Assembly: GCA_938046115.1 (NCBI GenBank)
Contig: CALIXX010000048.1
Coordinates: 1 to 13,100, forward strand
DNA from: an uncultured Candidatus Saccharibacteria bacterium
GTDB taxonomy: Bacteria > Patescibacteriota > Saccharimonadia > Saccharimonadales > Saccharimonadaceae
DNA length: 13,100 nt
Direction of reading: 5' to 3'
In this document: in pieces, positions 1 through 6,519 of the stretch
Position numbering within the stretch: position 1 is the stretch's first letter
Layout of the letters: each line of letters begins with the position of its first letter
Position numbers and translations under genes: made by a program
The notes under the pieces: generated by a model
What the model saw: only the letters and a program-made list of their open reading frames with translations
What the model was told of the DNA's origin: nothing
Databases searched by the model: none

Positions 1-55
1 ATTATGTATGCTTCCCAAGCATGAGACGAGGGTTCGACTCCCTCTACCCGCACCA
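1..55 (+). tRNA. tRNA-Gly (CCC), 5' end cut by the window edge
   Basis: The 3' two thirds of a tRNA can be folded directly. The anticodon stem is TATGC (7-11) with GCATG (19-23), closing a 7-nt loop TTCCCAA (12-18) with U33 at 13 and anticodon CCC at 14-16. The T arm is GAGGG (28-32), loop TTCGACT (33-39), CCCTC (40-44). The 3' acceptor strand TACCCGC (45-51) is followed by discriminator A and an encoded CCA (53-55). The D arm is only partly present and the 5' acceptor strand lies before the window. Anticodon CCC reads GGG glycine codons. Confidence 0.93.
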
Positions 56-65
56 CAAAGAGGAT

Positions 66-91
66 CACACTCAGTATAGGAGTGTGTTTTT
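66..91 (+). terminator. Intrinsic terminator after tRNA-Gly
   Basis: A perfect 7-bp stem CACACTC (66-72) / GAGTGTG (80-86) with a 7-nt loop is followed directly by five Ts (87-91) and a T-rich stretch. It starts 11 nt after the tRNA CCA end, so it most likely ends tRNA transcription. It also sits only 7 nt before the lipid kinase start codon, so readthrough could feed that gene. Confidence 0.8.
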
Positions 92-97
92 ATTTCT

Positions 98-1015
98 ATG
101 ATGTATGATCGTAAACTTGTCATTGTCCAAAACCCTTATAGCACCCGCCATCGCGAGGTGCAGGCTGGTGTGTTTGATCGGCTTGATACAGCGGGCATTC
201 CCTACGACACCATAACGACGCGCTTTTCGCAGGCGAAGGACAACATCAAGTATCTTGCCGATCGCCTCCCAGATGACGCCCATATCATCAGTGCGGCAGG
301 TGATGGGACGAGTACGCAGGTGGTAAATGCAGGGCTGAGGGCTGAGCTTGATGGCGCAATGTATAGCTTTATTGGCTATGGTAATTGTAACGATCTAGCG
401 AGAGGCCAGCGCGATCCTTTACCACTGTTGCAGGCCAATCGCCACACTATTATTCATCAGCCGCTCTCTATTGAGGTGAATGGTGATTCATGGCGATACG
501 CCCCTGGCTATATGACACTTGGCTTGACCGCTCTGATTGCCAGCGGCTTCGCCAGCACGGCATCGCGCGAACGCATGCGCCGCACACCACCCCACACTAA
601 GCTTGTACGCAGTATGGGGCAAGTTGCCACCACCTATCTGCGTGCACACGATACCTACTTACCGCCTTTTACAACCAATCTTTCTGCTGATGAGCAGGTT
701 GGTCTAACTGATGTGATGATGATCAATAGCCAATGCATGGGGCGCCTGATTCGCTCGTCGATCGACTATCCACAGACCGACTTTTTTGGCTACCATCAAG
801 CCGACTTCTCGTCGGGCTGGAAAAATATCCCCTTTGCTTGCAGCGCCATAGCGGGCCACACACCAGCCGAAAGAATCACTGAAATCACGCTCACCTTCTG
901 TGAGCCAGCCACCATCCTCGCCCAGACCGAGGGAGAACACGCCGCACTGCCGGCGGTATCGACAATTCGCGCGTATAAAGACCCAGCAAAGGCTATTCGG
1001 GTTGTGCGGCCCTAG
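98..1015 (+). CDS. Diacylglycerol kinase-like lipid kinase
   Basis: The 305-aa protein fits the DAGK catalytic-domain family, which uses ATP to phosphorylate diacylglycerol or related lipids at the membrane. Visible marks are the N-terminal NPYS (12-15), the nucleotide-binding GDGT (68-71) and the segment GYGNCNDLAR (93-102), equivalent to the family's GTGND(F/L)AR. Length is typical of bacterial members (about 290-310 aa). The usual GGDGT is AAGDGT here, a mild deviation. Two ATG codons stand in tandem (98 and 101); no Shine-Dalgarno sequence or clear -10 precedes them, because the tRNA terminator occupies that space. Expression by readthrough from the tRNA is possible. The true lipid substrate cannot be read from the sequence. 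The stop is TAG, 35 nt from the convergent uvrC stop. Confidence 0.85.
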   Translation: MMYDRKLVIVQNPYSTRHREVQAGVFDRLDTAGIPYDTITTRFSQAKDNIKYLADRLPDDAHIISAAGDGTSTQVVNAGLRAELDGAMYSFIGYGNCNDLARGQRDPLPLLQANRHTIIHQPLSIEVNGDSWRYAPGYMTLGLTALIASGFASTASRERMRRTPPHTKLVRSMGQVATTYLRAHDTYLPPFTTNLSADEQVGLTDVMMINSQCMGRLIRSSIDYPQTDFFGYHQADFSSGWKNIPFACSAIAGHTPAERITEITLTFCEPATILAQTEGEHAALPAVSTIRAYKDPAKAIRVVRP

Positions 1016-1049
1016 CCACTGACTATGTCGTTGGTTGGGTATGTCTCAT

Positions 1050-2675
1050 CTACTGCAGCCCCTGCCGAATCTGCGCCGCACGCGTCTCCCCCACCACTGC
1101 CGCTAGCTCTGCTTGGCTGGCGCGCATAATACCGCGCACACTGCCAAACTGCCGCAGCAGCTTCTGCTTGGTTTTGGGGCCAACGCCAGGGATGCCATCG
1201 AGCGCACTTTTGACGCTGGCTTTGCGCTGCAACGCCGTGTGATAGCTGACGGCAAAGCGGTGCGACTCGTCGCGGATGCGCTGGAAGAGCTTGGTAATGT
1301 CACTGGCTGCAAGCGGCGTGGTAGCTACCTGGCTGGTACTGCTGGCTGGTTGTTCCTGCACGGCAGAAGCAGCCTGGGCCGCCTCTAGCTCATACACCGC
1401 GGCGCTACCCCGCAAATTCTTAGAGTGCGCGCCGGCGTTGCGCTGCCCCGGGTGGAGGTTAATCACATAGACATCGCCATCCTCGTAGACGGTAATACCG
1501 CTCGGGCGCTCGGCCTGCAGGCGCTGAATATACGCTAGCCCCACCTGCGAGCCAGTTTTGTGCACCAGGATCTCTTCCTCGCGCTTGGCAATGCTGATGG
1601 TCGGCACACGCACCCCACGCGCATCACGAGCTGCAATTGCTGCTGCTAGCTGGCCTTTGCCACCGTCAATCAGGAGCAGACTCGGCCTGCCCCAGCTCTT
1701 GATATGGCGCTCACTGAGGCGGCGAAAGATGACATCGTGCATATTACCAGTGTCGTCGTTTTTTTCGCTCACTTTAAACTTGCGGTACTCGGCCCGATCA
1801 CTGACGCCATTGCGAAACACCACCATGCTCGCCACCACCTGGCGGCCGCTCATGTGGCTGATATCGTAGCCTTCAATGCGGGTTGGCTCGCTGGCTAGGC
1901 CCAGTAGCGTGGTCAAGTCCGCTAAGGCCCGGTCCTTACTGATAGCCAAAAATTCCTTATCGCCAAACATCACCCGGCGCTGCAGCTCCTGCATAGCGCG
2001 CAGCTTGTTGCGCAGCTGGGCGGCCCGCTCAAATTCGTGTAGCCCCGCGGCCGTCTTCATATCGCGCTCCAGCTCGGCAGCGATGGCTTTGCGGTTGCCT
2101 TTGATGTAGCTAACGAGCGTACGTAGGTTGGCTTTGTATACTAGCGGGCCGTCGCTGACTTTGGGACTCAGGCCTAAATCTTCGTCTAGCTTTGATTGCC
2201 CGGGCCGGCGCTCGTGCGTCAGGTAGGGGAAGATTGGCCGCAGGTAGCGCAGGGCTTTTTTGAGCGCAAAGCTATTGTAGAAGGGGCCGTAATAATCAGC
2301 GCCATCGTCCGCCGGGTTGCGCGTCAAGCTCACCACCGGCCAGTCGCTCTTCATATCAATCCGCACGAAGGTCTGCGATTTATCATCGCGCAGCAGCACA
2401 TTGTAGCGTGGCATGTAGCGCTTGATCATCTCGCTTTCTAGAAAGAGGGCGTCTACTTCGCTTTCGGTCTCGATCCAATCCGTATCGTGGATCTCCGCCA
2501 CCAGCGCCATGGTCTTATTATCCCGTCCGCGCGAATCCTGAAAATACTGCCGCACTCGGTTGCGCAGCACTGCCGCCTTGCCGACATAAATTACCTCCCC
2601 ACTGGCCGACTTATGAAAGTAGACACCTGGGCTGCGAGGTAATGTTTTGAGCTTGGCGTAGAGGGCGGCGTTCAT
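1050..2675 (-). CDS. uvrC: UvrABC system protein C (excinuclease subunit C), cysteine-free variant
   Basis: UvrC makes the 3' and 5' incisions around bulky DNA lesions after UvrA/UvrB loading. Domains in order: GIY-YIG nuclease (about 13-93, with SPGVYF and VIYVGKA), UVR motif for UvrB contact (about 203-235), RNase H-like endonuclease with YDISHMSG (D271), DDTGNMHD (307-314), LLIDGGKGQL (D337) and DESHRFAVSYH (H472), then a C-terminal helix-hairpin-helix (IPGVGPKTKQKLLRQFGS, 495-512). All expected catalytic residues are present. The protein is 541 aa against about 600 for typical UvrC. It contains no cysteine at all, so the family's Cys4 iron-sulfur motif is absent; the matching region (about 150-180) is Pro/Asp-rich. 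An unusual Ala/Gln/Ser-rich stretch (about 430-458) lies before the final catalytic segment. The start is fixed by a -10 box 7 nt upstream, which implies a leaderless mRNA. Confidence 0.96.
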   Translation of the reverse strand: MNAALYAKLKTLPRSPGVYFHKSASGEVIYVGKAAVLRNRVRQYFQDSRGRDNKTMALVAEIHDTDWIETESEVDALFLESEMIKRYMPRYNVLLRDDKSQTFVRIDMKSDWPVVSLTRNPADDGADYYGPFYNSFALKKALRYLRPIFPYLTHERRPGQSKLDEDLGLSPKVSDGPLVYKANLRTLVSYIKGNRKAIAAELERDMKTAAGLHEFERAAQLRNKLRAMQELQRRVMFGDKEFLAISKDRALADLTTLLGLASEPTRIEGYDISHMSGRQVVASMVVFRNGVSDRAEYRKFKVSEKNDDTGNMHDVIFRRLSERHIKSWGRPSLLLIDGGKGQLAAAIAARDARGVRVPTISIAKREEEILVHKTGSQVGLAYIQRLQAERPSGITVYEDGDVYVINLHPGQRNAGAHSKNLRGSAAVYELEAAQAASAVQEQPASSTSQVATTPLAASDITKLFQRIRDESHRFAVSYHTALQRKASVKSALDGIPGVGPKTKQKLLRQFGSVRGIMRASQAELAAVVGETRAAQIRQGLQ

Positions 2676-2688
2676 ACTTTCTATTATA
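2676..2688 (-). promoter_or_regulatory. uvrC promoter -10, leaderless spacing
   Basis: On the minus strand a perfect TATAAT (2683-2688) is followed by 7 nt and then the uvrC ATG, so the predicted +1 is at or next to the start codon. No convincing -35 is seen at 16-18 nt spacing, and there is no TGn extension. Confidence 0.65.
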
Positions 2689-2696
2689 ACGCGAAG

Positions 2697-3533
2697 CTAC
2701 TGTTTGCCGGTAAACAGCCGGAACAAACCATCGTGCTCACCCTGAGCAAGCTTAACAGCCCAGTCTCTCGTTTCGAGATCTGCCAAAAGATGTGCTTTGA
2801 GCGCAGTCAAACCAAGTTTCTGTCGCGCTTGTTTGACCTTCTCTGCTTGCTCAACAAAGGCAAAAAATTGCTCACGATATTCCTTTGGGATATCGCTAAT
2901 CTTGCCGTTCGGCATGACAACGTTCTCGAGCCCTGTTAGTTTTCTTTCGTCCTTTTTGCGCACGCCAGCAATCGATCGATTCATATACGCACCGAGCTGA
3001 GCAACGGGGCCAGGGATGGTACAAACTGTTTGGCCGTCTTGTTCGACACGCCAAGGATCAAGGCTTTCAAGTGGAATCTTCGTTTCGCTGCCAGCAAGAC
3101 GCCAGTAAAGTTCCTTTTCACCCCCTTTGCCCTCTTTAAGATAGCGATCACCAGTGAAATGGCTCAAACCTTTGAGTGTATTCATTAGTGGAGTGCCATA
3201 TGGCCTAAGGCCAAATACCGAAGGGACAAGCAGCCCACCCAGCGCATCTTCCATCTCGTCTCGATATGCTGCTACTGTACCTGTCGTATGCACTAGTGTG
3301 TCGAGATCTCGCACCGTGCCATTACTCTCACGCCGCCGCGGCAGGTAGATATTACCAATCCGCACCACACGATTATCCCAATCGATCTCCTCGGCATGAG
3401 TGACTGCGTGTAAACCGAGCCCGCCAACCACAGTATAGGGAGCATCTCCCACGTCTTCCATCCGATTGTGAAAATCTGCTGCAACTAATGTGAAATATGA
3501 ATTGTCTAGGGTTGTTTCTGGGGATCGTCTCAT
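2697..3533 (-). CDS. Putative nucleotidyltransferase-fold protein
   Basis: The 278-aa soluble protein has no family I can name firmly. The N-terminal third shows a pattern seen in minimal nucleotidyltransferases: a conserved-looking GG (VVGGLG, 35-40) followed after about 35 residues by RDLDTLV (75-81), with D76 and D78 placed like the metal-binding Asp pair. This is an inference from a weak motif. The C-terminal half is charged and helical (about 205-265), possibly a helical bundle or partner-binding region. No partner HEPN gene lies next to it, so a classic MNT/HEPN toxin-antitoxin arrangement is not seen. The start is supported by an extended -10 exactly 7 nt before the ATG. The stop lies 22 nt before the uvrC start, so the uvrC promoter overlaps its 3' end. 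Confidence 0.5.
   Translation of the reverse strand: MRRSPETTLDNSYFTLVAADFHNRMEDVGDAPYTVVGGLGLHAVTHAEEIDWDNRVVRIGNIYLPRRRESNGTVRDLDTLVHTTGTVAAYRDEMEDALGGLLVPSVFGLRPYGTPLMNTLKGLSHFTGDRYLKEGKGGEKELYWRLAGSETKIPLESLDPWRVEQDGQTVCTIPGPVAQLGAYMNRSIAGVRKKDERKLTGLENVVMPNGKISDIPKEYREQFFAFVEQAEKVKQARQKLGLTALKAHLLADLETRDWAVKLAQGEHDGLFRLFTGKQ
2700..2717. repeat. Short dyad at the 3' end of the nucleotidyltransferase-like gene
   Basis: CTGTTT (2700-2705) and AAACAG (2712-2717) form inverted arms around GCCGGT. The dyad begins one base before the stop codon and lies just upstream of the uvrC -10. No T-run follows on either strand, so it is a poor terminator. It could be a weak hairpin or a protein site for uvrC control, but the evidence is only the symmetry. 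Confidence 0.35.
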
Positions 3534-3549
3534 ACACTTGGTTATACCA
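3534..3549 (-). promoter_or_regulatory. Extended -10 promoter, leaderless, for the nucleotidyltransferase-like gene
   Basis: The minus strand reads TGG-TATAAC (3549-3541), then 7 nt, then ATG. The TGn extension can compensate for the absent -35. There is no room for a Shine-Dalgarno site, which suggests a leaderless transcript. Confidence 0.6.
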
Positions 3550-3587
3550 TACTTTTGTGGGTGTGAGAAGTGTTTTGCATACTATTG

Positions 3588-3602
3588 TACGACTCTGTCG
3601 TA
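3588..3602. repeat. Inverted repeat TACGAC-TCT-GTCGTA upstream of the nucleotidyltransferase-like promoter
   Basis: A perfect 6-bp dyad with a 3-nt centre lies about 40 nt upstream of the TATAAC box. On the plus strand it is followed by a T-rich stretch. It may be an operator or a small hairpin; function is unknown. Confidence 0.3.
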
Positions 3603-3626
3603 TTAGTTTTTATCTTGTTCGAATCA

Positions 3627-3718
3627 TATCCATGGTACGTTCTATATGGATACAAAATAAGGCCAAGCCGTTACCCGGCAGTACTCACTACACCCTCATA
3701 CTTACTCTAAAGCTTGGC
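3627..3718 (-). terminator. Possible terminator region after the UDG-family gene
   Basis: Reading the minus strand past the stop, GCCAAGC (3718-3712) can pair with GCTTGGC (3668-3662) around a 43-nt loop that includes a small GCCG/CGGC hairpin. It is followed by CTTATTTTG. A second 7-bp dyad, TATCCAT/ATGGATA (3627-3633 and 3646-3652), follows. The structure is loose, so this is a tentative call. Confidence 0.35.
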
Positions 3719-4292
3719 AAACCCTCTGCCGCAGCACCGGCACAACCTCCGCCTCAAACCATGGGTTACGCGCTCGCCAGCGAGCAGTTAGCGGCGAGGG
3801 GTGTACGAGCGGAAAATACTCTGGCAAATACTGCGCAAAATGCGCCACCGTTTCTGTTAAGTTCTTCTCTGCCTGGCGGGCAAGGTAGTACTTCTGCGCA
3901 TAGGCACCAACCAGAATCGTTAGGCGCACTGCCGGCATGCGGGCACGGAGCTTTGGGTGCCATTTCTTGGCAAACTCCTTACGTGGCGGCAAGTCGCCGT
4001 GCACGCCCTTGCCAGGATAGTAAAAATCCATTGGGATGAGCGCAAAAAGATCGGGGTTGTAAAACTGCTCATCCGTCACGCCAAGCCACTGCCGCAGAAG
4101 GCGGCCGCTGGCATCATTCCACGGCACTCCTGTTTCCTGAGCAATGCGACCTGGTGCCTGGCCAACAATGATAATGCGTGAGCCGGCAGAGGCGCTATAG
4201 ACCGGCGGCCAACCCTGCGCCGTAAAATCAGCATTCATTGGATCAGCACAAATGTGCTCGTAAAGAAGCGGCTGTGGTTGCTCGTTTGTCAT
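3702..4292 (-). CDS. Uracil-DNA glycosylase family protein
   Basis: The 196-aa protein has the marks of the uracil-DNA glycosylase superfamily (COG1573-like), which removes uracil or other damaged bases to begin base-excision repair. It has IIIVGQAPG (40-48), GVPWNDASGRLL (55-66), LVGAYAQ (127-133) and the late active-site loop VHPSPL (163-168). Only two cysteines are present (15 and 192), so the 4Fe-4S cluster of family 4 enzymes is missing; exact substrate is uncertain. The reading frame is open 17 codons further upstream (to 4343), but I choose ATG 4292. TATACT ends 6 nt before it, and homology begins soon after. It stands 57 nt downstream of the DUF1697 gene but has its own promoter. Confidence 0.82.
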   Translation of the reverse strand: MTNEQPQPLLYEHICADPMNADFTAQGWPPVYSASAGSRIIIVGQAPGRIAQETGVPWNDASGRLLRQWLGVTDEQFYNPDLFALIPMDFYYPGKGVHGDLPPRKEFAKKWHPKLRARMPAVRLTILVGAYAQKYYLARQAEKNLTETVAHFAQYLPEYFPLVHPSPLTARWRARNPWFEAEVVPVLRQRVCQALE

Positions 4293-4304
4293 ATCTTTAG
4301 TATA
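4293..4304 (-). promoter_or_regulatory. -10 element TATACT, leaderless, for the UDG-family gene
   Basis: TATACT (4304-4299, minus strand) is separated by 6 nt from the ATG at 4292. This decides the start over the longer open frame. No -35 or TGn is apparent. Confidence 0.55.
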
Positions 4305-4349
4305 GCGAAGTTGTGTAGTTGGCTCAATTGTAGCAAATGCCACTATCCG

Positions 4350-4928
4350 CTAGTCCTCCACCGTTAGCTCGATTATCTTCTGGAAGGTTTTGCCGTTACG
4401 GATCGTGAGCTGTTTGTAAAACCGGGCTTTGAGCAGCTTTTTATGATAGTTTGATGTAAGATAATCGGCTTGATCATGATTACAATAAAAGAACGCCGTA
4501 CGCCCAAAATAGAGCTGCTCGCGACTATTCGCCCAGGTGGCTGCCTCTGCCTCAATCGCCGTCTTATCCGCCTCTGGCAAGTAGAATAGCGCATCCCGCC
4601 GATAGGCCGCACCGTCCTGCCACCAGCTCGGTAGTTGAGCCACCTCTTGCTGGAGCGTGGCAGCACTGATGATAATAAACGGCACTGGGAAGTCATAGGT
4701 CACGTCAAAATAGCGCGCCAATGTGCGCTGGATCACCTCCTCCGGCTCGCTGCTATCAAAAAACAGATTGCCACTGTTGATATACGAGACGACATTACAA
4801 AAGCCCAGCTCCATCAAGTCCGCCTTCAGGCGATCCATACTCACCCTATGCTTGCCGCCAACATTAATACCCCGGAGCAGCAGCGCGTAGCGCATTGATT
4901 GTGCTGTGGTGTGGTGGGGTGTGTGCAT
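4350..4928 (-). CDS. DUF1697 domain protein
   Basis: The 192-aa protein clearly belongs to the DUF1697 family. It shows MRYALLLRGINVGGKHRVSM near the N-terminus, NVVSYINSGNLFF, and the late TIRNGKTFQKIIEL; length is normal (about 180 aa). Family members are small soluble proteins of unknown biochemical role, often carried singly by diverse bacteria. The frame is open to 5012, but the start at ATG 4928 is favoured because TATAAT lies 6 nt upstream. That adds a short His/Thr-rich extension (MHTPHHTTAQS) ahead of the conserved MRYALLLRG, where an internal ATG could also be used. It follows the DUF1905 gene after 31 nt but has its own promoter. Confidence 0.88.
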   Translation of the reverse strand: MHTPHHTTAQSMRYALLLRGINVGGKHRVSMDRLKADLMELGFCNVVSYINSGNLFFDSSEPEEVIQRTLARYFDVTYDFPVPFIIISAATLQQEVAQLPSWWQDGAAYRRDALFYLPEADKTAIEAEAATWANSREQLYFGRTAFFYCNHDQADYLTSNYHKKLLKARFYKQLTIRNGKTFQKIIELTVED

Positions 4929-4940
4929 AGTGCTATTATA
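4929..4940 (-). promoter_or_regulatory. -10 element TATAAT, leaderless, for the DUF1697 gene
   Basis: A perfect TATAAT (4940-4935, minus strand) ends 6 nt before ATG 4928. It lies in the 31-nt gap after the DUF1905 gene stop. No -35 match is evident. Confidence 0.6.
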
Positions 4941-4959
4941 CAAGGATGCACGGTGAGTG

Positions 4960-5247
4960 TCATGTTGCTGGGCGACGAATCGTAAACGTGAGGTTGACGC
5001 AGCTCCCCACATCGAGCTGGTTTACCCGCCGCACCTTAGCAGGCAGCGGAATGAAGTGGGTACCATCACCCATTGGCAGTAGTGAGGTATCCCACGACAC
5101 CTCCCCTACCACCGCATGAACCGCAATCAGACCACGCACCGCTAGTGGCTGGAGCACTTCTGTATATCTCTGCGGCACTGCGACATAATACCAGCCACCT
5201 GCTTGCGGAAATTGCTGCACCCGCCCATCAATGATATACGTGCACAT
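4960..5247 (-). CDS. DUF1905 domain protein
   Basis: The 95-aa protein matches the DUF1905 family: GGWYYVAVPQ near the N-terminus, VHAVVGEVSWDTSLLPMGDG in the middle, and HFIPLPAKVRR with LDVGSCVNLTFTIR at the end. The family is a small beta-barrel-like domain of unknown function. Its ATG shares the A with the TGA stop of the VOC gene (TGATG), so translation is probably coupled. A GTG one codon upstream is an alternative start. It is the second gene of a two-gene operon with the VOC protein. Confidence 0.85.
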   Translation of the reverse strand: MCTYIIDGRVQQFPQAGGWYYVAVPQRYTEVLQPLAVRGLIAVHAVVGEVSWDTSLLPMGDGTHFIPLPAKVRRVNQLDVGSCVNLTFTIRRPAT

Positions 5248-5633
5248 CACCCGTCACTCTCTCCTGCTTGCTGAACGATATCGACCGTTACACCGCTTGG
5301 GTCACGCACGCAAAAGTGAGTCTGGCCCCATGCCTCGGTGGTGAGTGGATGGGTGATTGCAACATCACAGTCCTTAATCCGCTCATATTCACTGGCAGCA
5401 TCAGCGACCTCAAGTGAGTAAATAATGCCATGACCACCAAATGCCACTTGGAGATCTTGTGGCTGGTTGGCGAGATGTGGCTGCATCAGGCCAATCTCTG
5501 CACCACTATGCGTATGCAAGAGCTGCACATACCAATCGGCTTCGAATACAACCTCAAAGCCAAAGAGCCGACAATAGAACTCCTTACATTCCGTTATCTT
5601 TGTGGTAATTGTCACAGGATATAGTGCGTGCAT
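5247..5633 (-). CDS. VOC superfamily (glyoxalase/bleomycin-resistance-like) protein
   Basis: The 128-aa protein has the two-motif vicinal-oxygen-chelate layout: VTITTKITECKEFYCRLFGFEVVFE (split here as the first beta-alpha-beta unit, about 7-31), GHGIIYSLEV in the middle (68-77), and HFCVRDPSGVTVDIVQQ at the end. Such proteins include glyoxalases, dioxygenases and antibiotic-binding proteins; the ligand cannot be told here. The usual C-terminal metal-ligand Glu position holds Asp (VTVDIVQ) and the first His ligand is absent, so metal catalysis is doubtful. Unlike its neighbours it has a leader: TATAAT is about 29 nt upstream and AAAGGA lies 6 nt before the ATG. It heads the operon with DUF1905. 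Confidence 0.82.
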   Translation of the reverse strand: MHALYPVTITTKITECKEFYCRLFGFEVVFEADWYVQLLHTHSGAEIGLMQPHLANQPQDLQVAFGGHGIIYSLEVADAASEYERIKDCDVAITHPLTTEAWGQTHFCVRDPSGVTVDIVQQAGESDG

Positions 5634-5639
5634 ATGCGT

Positions 5640-5668
5640 TCCTTTATGTTAATGGTTATGTCATTATA
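5640..5668 (-). promoter_or_regulatory. Promoter -10 and ribosome binding site of the VOC/DUF1905 operon
   Basis: TATAAT (5668-5663, minus strand) is followed by a leader of about 20-25 nt carrying AAAGGA (5645-5640), 6 nt from the VOC ATG at 5633. This is an ordinary leadered start, in contrast to the leaderless layout of most genes here. Confidence 0.6.
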
Positions 5669-5708
5669 GTAGCGTGGTAGCACTCTCTCGTATTGTATAT
5701 TTCGGACA

Positions 5709-6458
5709 TTATGCTTGGTATGTCTTGTGGTAGCGCTGCGGCGTATGCTGCGTAATCCACTGAAAACGATGGATATAGTGCGACTGGTCGGCATAGAGCT
5801 CTCGCCAATCTTCCGTAAAGCTCCGCTGAAACTGAACAATTGTCCGCAGTGCTTGAGGTGAAAAACCAGTTCGCTGGCGAACAATCCGCCGCAGATGCCG
5901 CTCGGAGCAGCCCAACTGCTGAGCAATCTGGGTAATCGTATGCTGGCCATCAAGCCGAGCGATGACCTGCATGATAAAGTCATCTGCCTGCACCAGGCTA
6001 CAGTCAATCATTCGTTGGATGCAAGTTGCGAGGATGTCTTGCTGCTGAGTAAAGCTATACTGTCGCAATGAAGCAATAATATCTGTGACAGCCCAGCCAG
6101 CAAGCCGCTTAATAGGTATCGCCGTGCCAACAACTGCATCGACATCACCGTGATACACACCAGGATACAAACGTATTCCCACATAATGAAATCGTCGACC
6201 CAGCGCTATCCGCCAAGCGGTTTGGCATGGCGTCATGATAGAGGCGCTGTAGTCATCTAGATCAAAAACAATATCAATACATGCATCGGGCAAAATTGTG
6301 TAGTAGAAGTTGTACGCCTGTGGCTGCGTTGTCTTTAGCTCCCATAGACAGTACACATAGCGAGCGTGCGCTACCTGTGGTGGCATTTCGCCATACCACA
6401 CGCTACGAGCAGCTGCTTGCATGATGCCATTTTGCTGAGGAGTGTATGGAGGTCTCAT
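5709..6458 (-). CDS. AraC-family transcriptional regulator with N-terminal DUF6597-like domain
   Basis: The 249-aa protein has an N-terminal sensor-like half with ILPDACIDIVFDLDD (55-69) and YVGIRLYPGVYHG (92-104), typical of the AraC-associated DUF6597 domain. A C-terminal AraC-type DNA-binding half carries TITQIAQQLGCSERHLRRIV (174-193) and FSPQALRTIVQFQRSF. The second helix-turn-helix (about 215-245) is present, ending QHTPQRYHKTYQ. It probably controls a nearby gene or its own. Start choice: ATG 6458 overlaps, as ATGA, the stop of a 12-codon frame beginning at ATG 6493 just behind an extended -10. A TTG at 6485 would add 9 residues. Downstream lie the VOC and DUF1905 genes, plausible targets. 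Confidence 0.85.
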   Translation of the reverse strand: MRPPYTPQQNGIMQAAARSVWYGEMPPQVAHARYVYCLWELKTTQPQAYNFYYTILPDACIDIVFDLDDYSASIMTPCQTAWRIALGRRFHYVGIRLYPGVYHGDVDAVVGTAIPIKRLAGWAVTDIIASLRQYSFTQQQDILATCIQRMIDCSLVQADDFIMQVIARLDGQHTITQIAQQLGCSERHLRRIVRQRTGFSPQALRTIVQFQRSFTEDWRELYADQSHYIHRFQWITQHTPQRYHKTYQA

Positions 6459-6493
6459 ATACTTTGTGCCGAAAATACTGTGCAACCAAGCAT
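6455..6493 (-). CDS. Possible 12-codon leader ORF coupled to the AraC-type gene
   Basis: ATG 6493 opens a frame reading MLGCTVFSAQSI and then TGA (6457-6455). The TGA overlaps the ATG of the regulator as ATGA. The ATG lies 4 nt after the -10, slightly closer than the leaderless spacing elsewhere in the window. It could drive translation of the regulator by termination-reinitiation. No Shine-Dalgarno is seen for either start. Confidence 0.35.
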   Translation of the reverse strand: MLGCTVFSAQSI

Positions 6494-6497
6494 CTCT

Positions 6498-6506
6498 ATT
6501 GTACCA
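6498..6506 (-). promoter_or_regulatory. Extended -10 promoter of the AraC-type regulator
   Basis: The minus strand reads TGG-TACAAT (6506-6498) with no -35 match. It lies 4 nt before ATG 6493 and 39 nt before the regulator ATG. Confidence 0.5.
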
Positions 6507-6519
6507 TGGGCTTTACTCG

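Noticed and set aside
3497..4039. 180-codon plus-strand frame
   Set aside because: It runs antisense to the UDG-family gene and part of the nucleotidyltransferase-like gene, shows no family motif, and conflicts with well-supported minus-strand genes.
4929..5012. Longer N-terminus for the DUF1697 protein (start at 5012)
   Set aside because: It would run through the -10 element and into the end of the DUF1905 gene, and adds residues outside the family's conserved start.
6459..6485. TTG start for the AraC-type regulator at 6485
   Set aside because: It would lie 12 nt after the -10 with no Shine-Dalgarno. The ATG at 6458 overlaps the leader ORF stop as ATGA, although TTG is not excluded.
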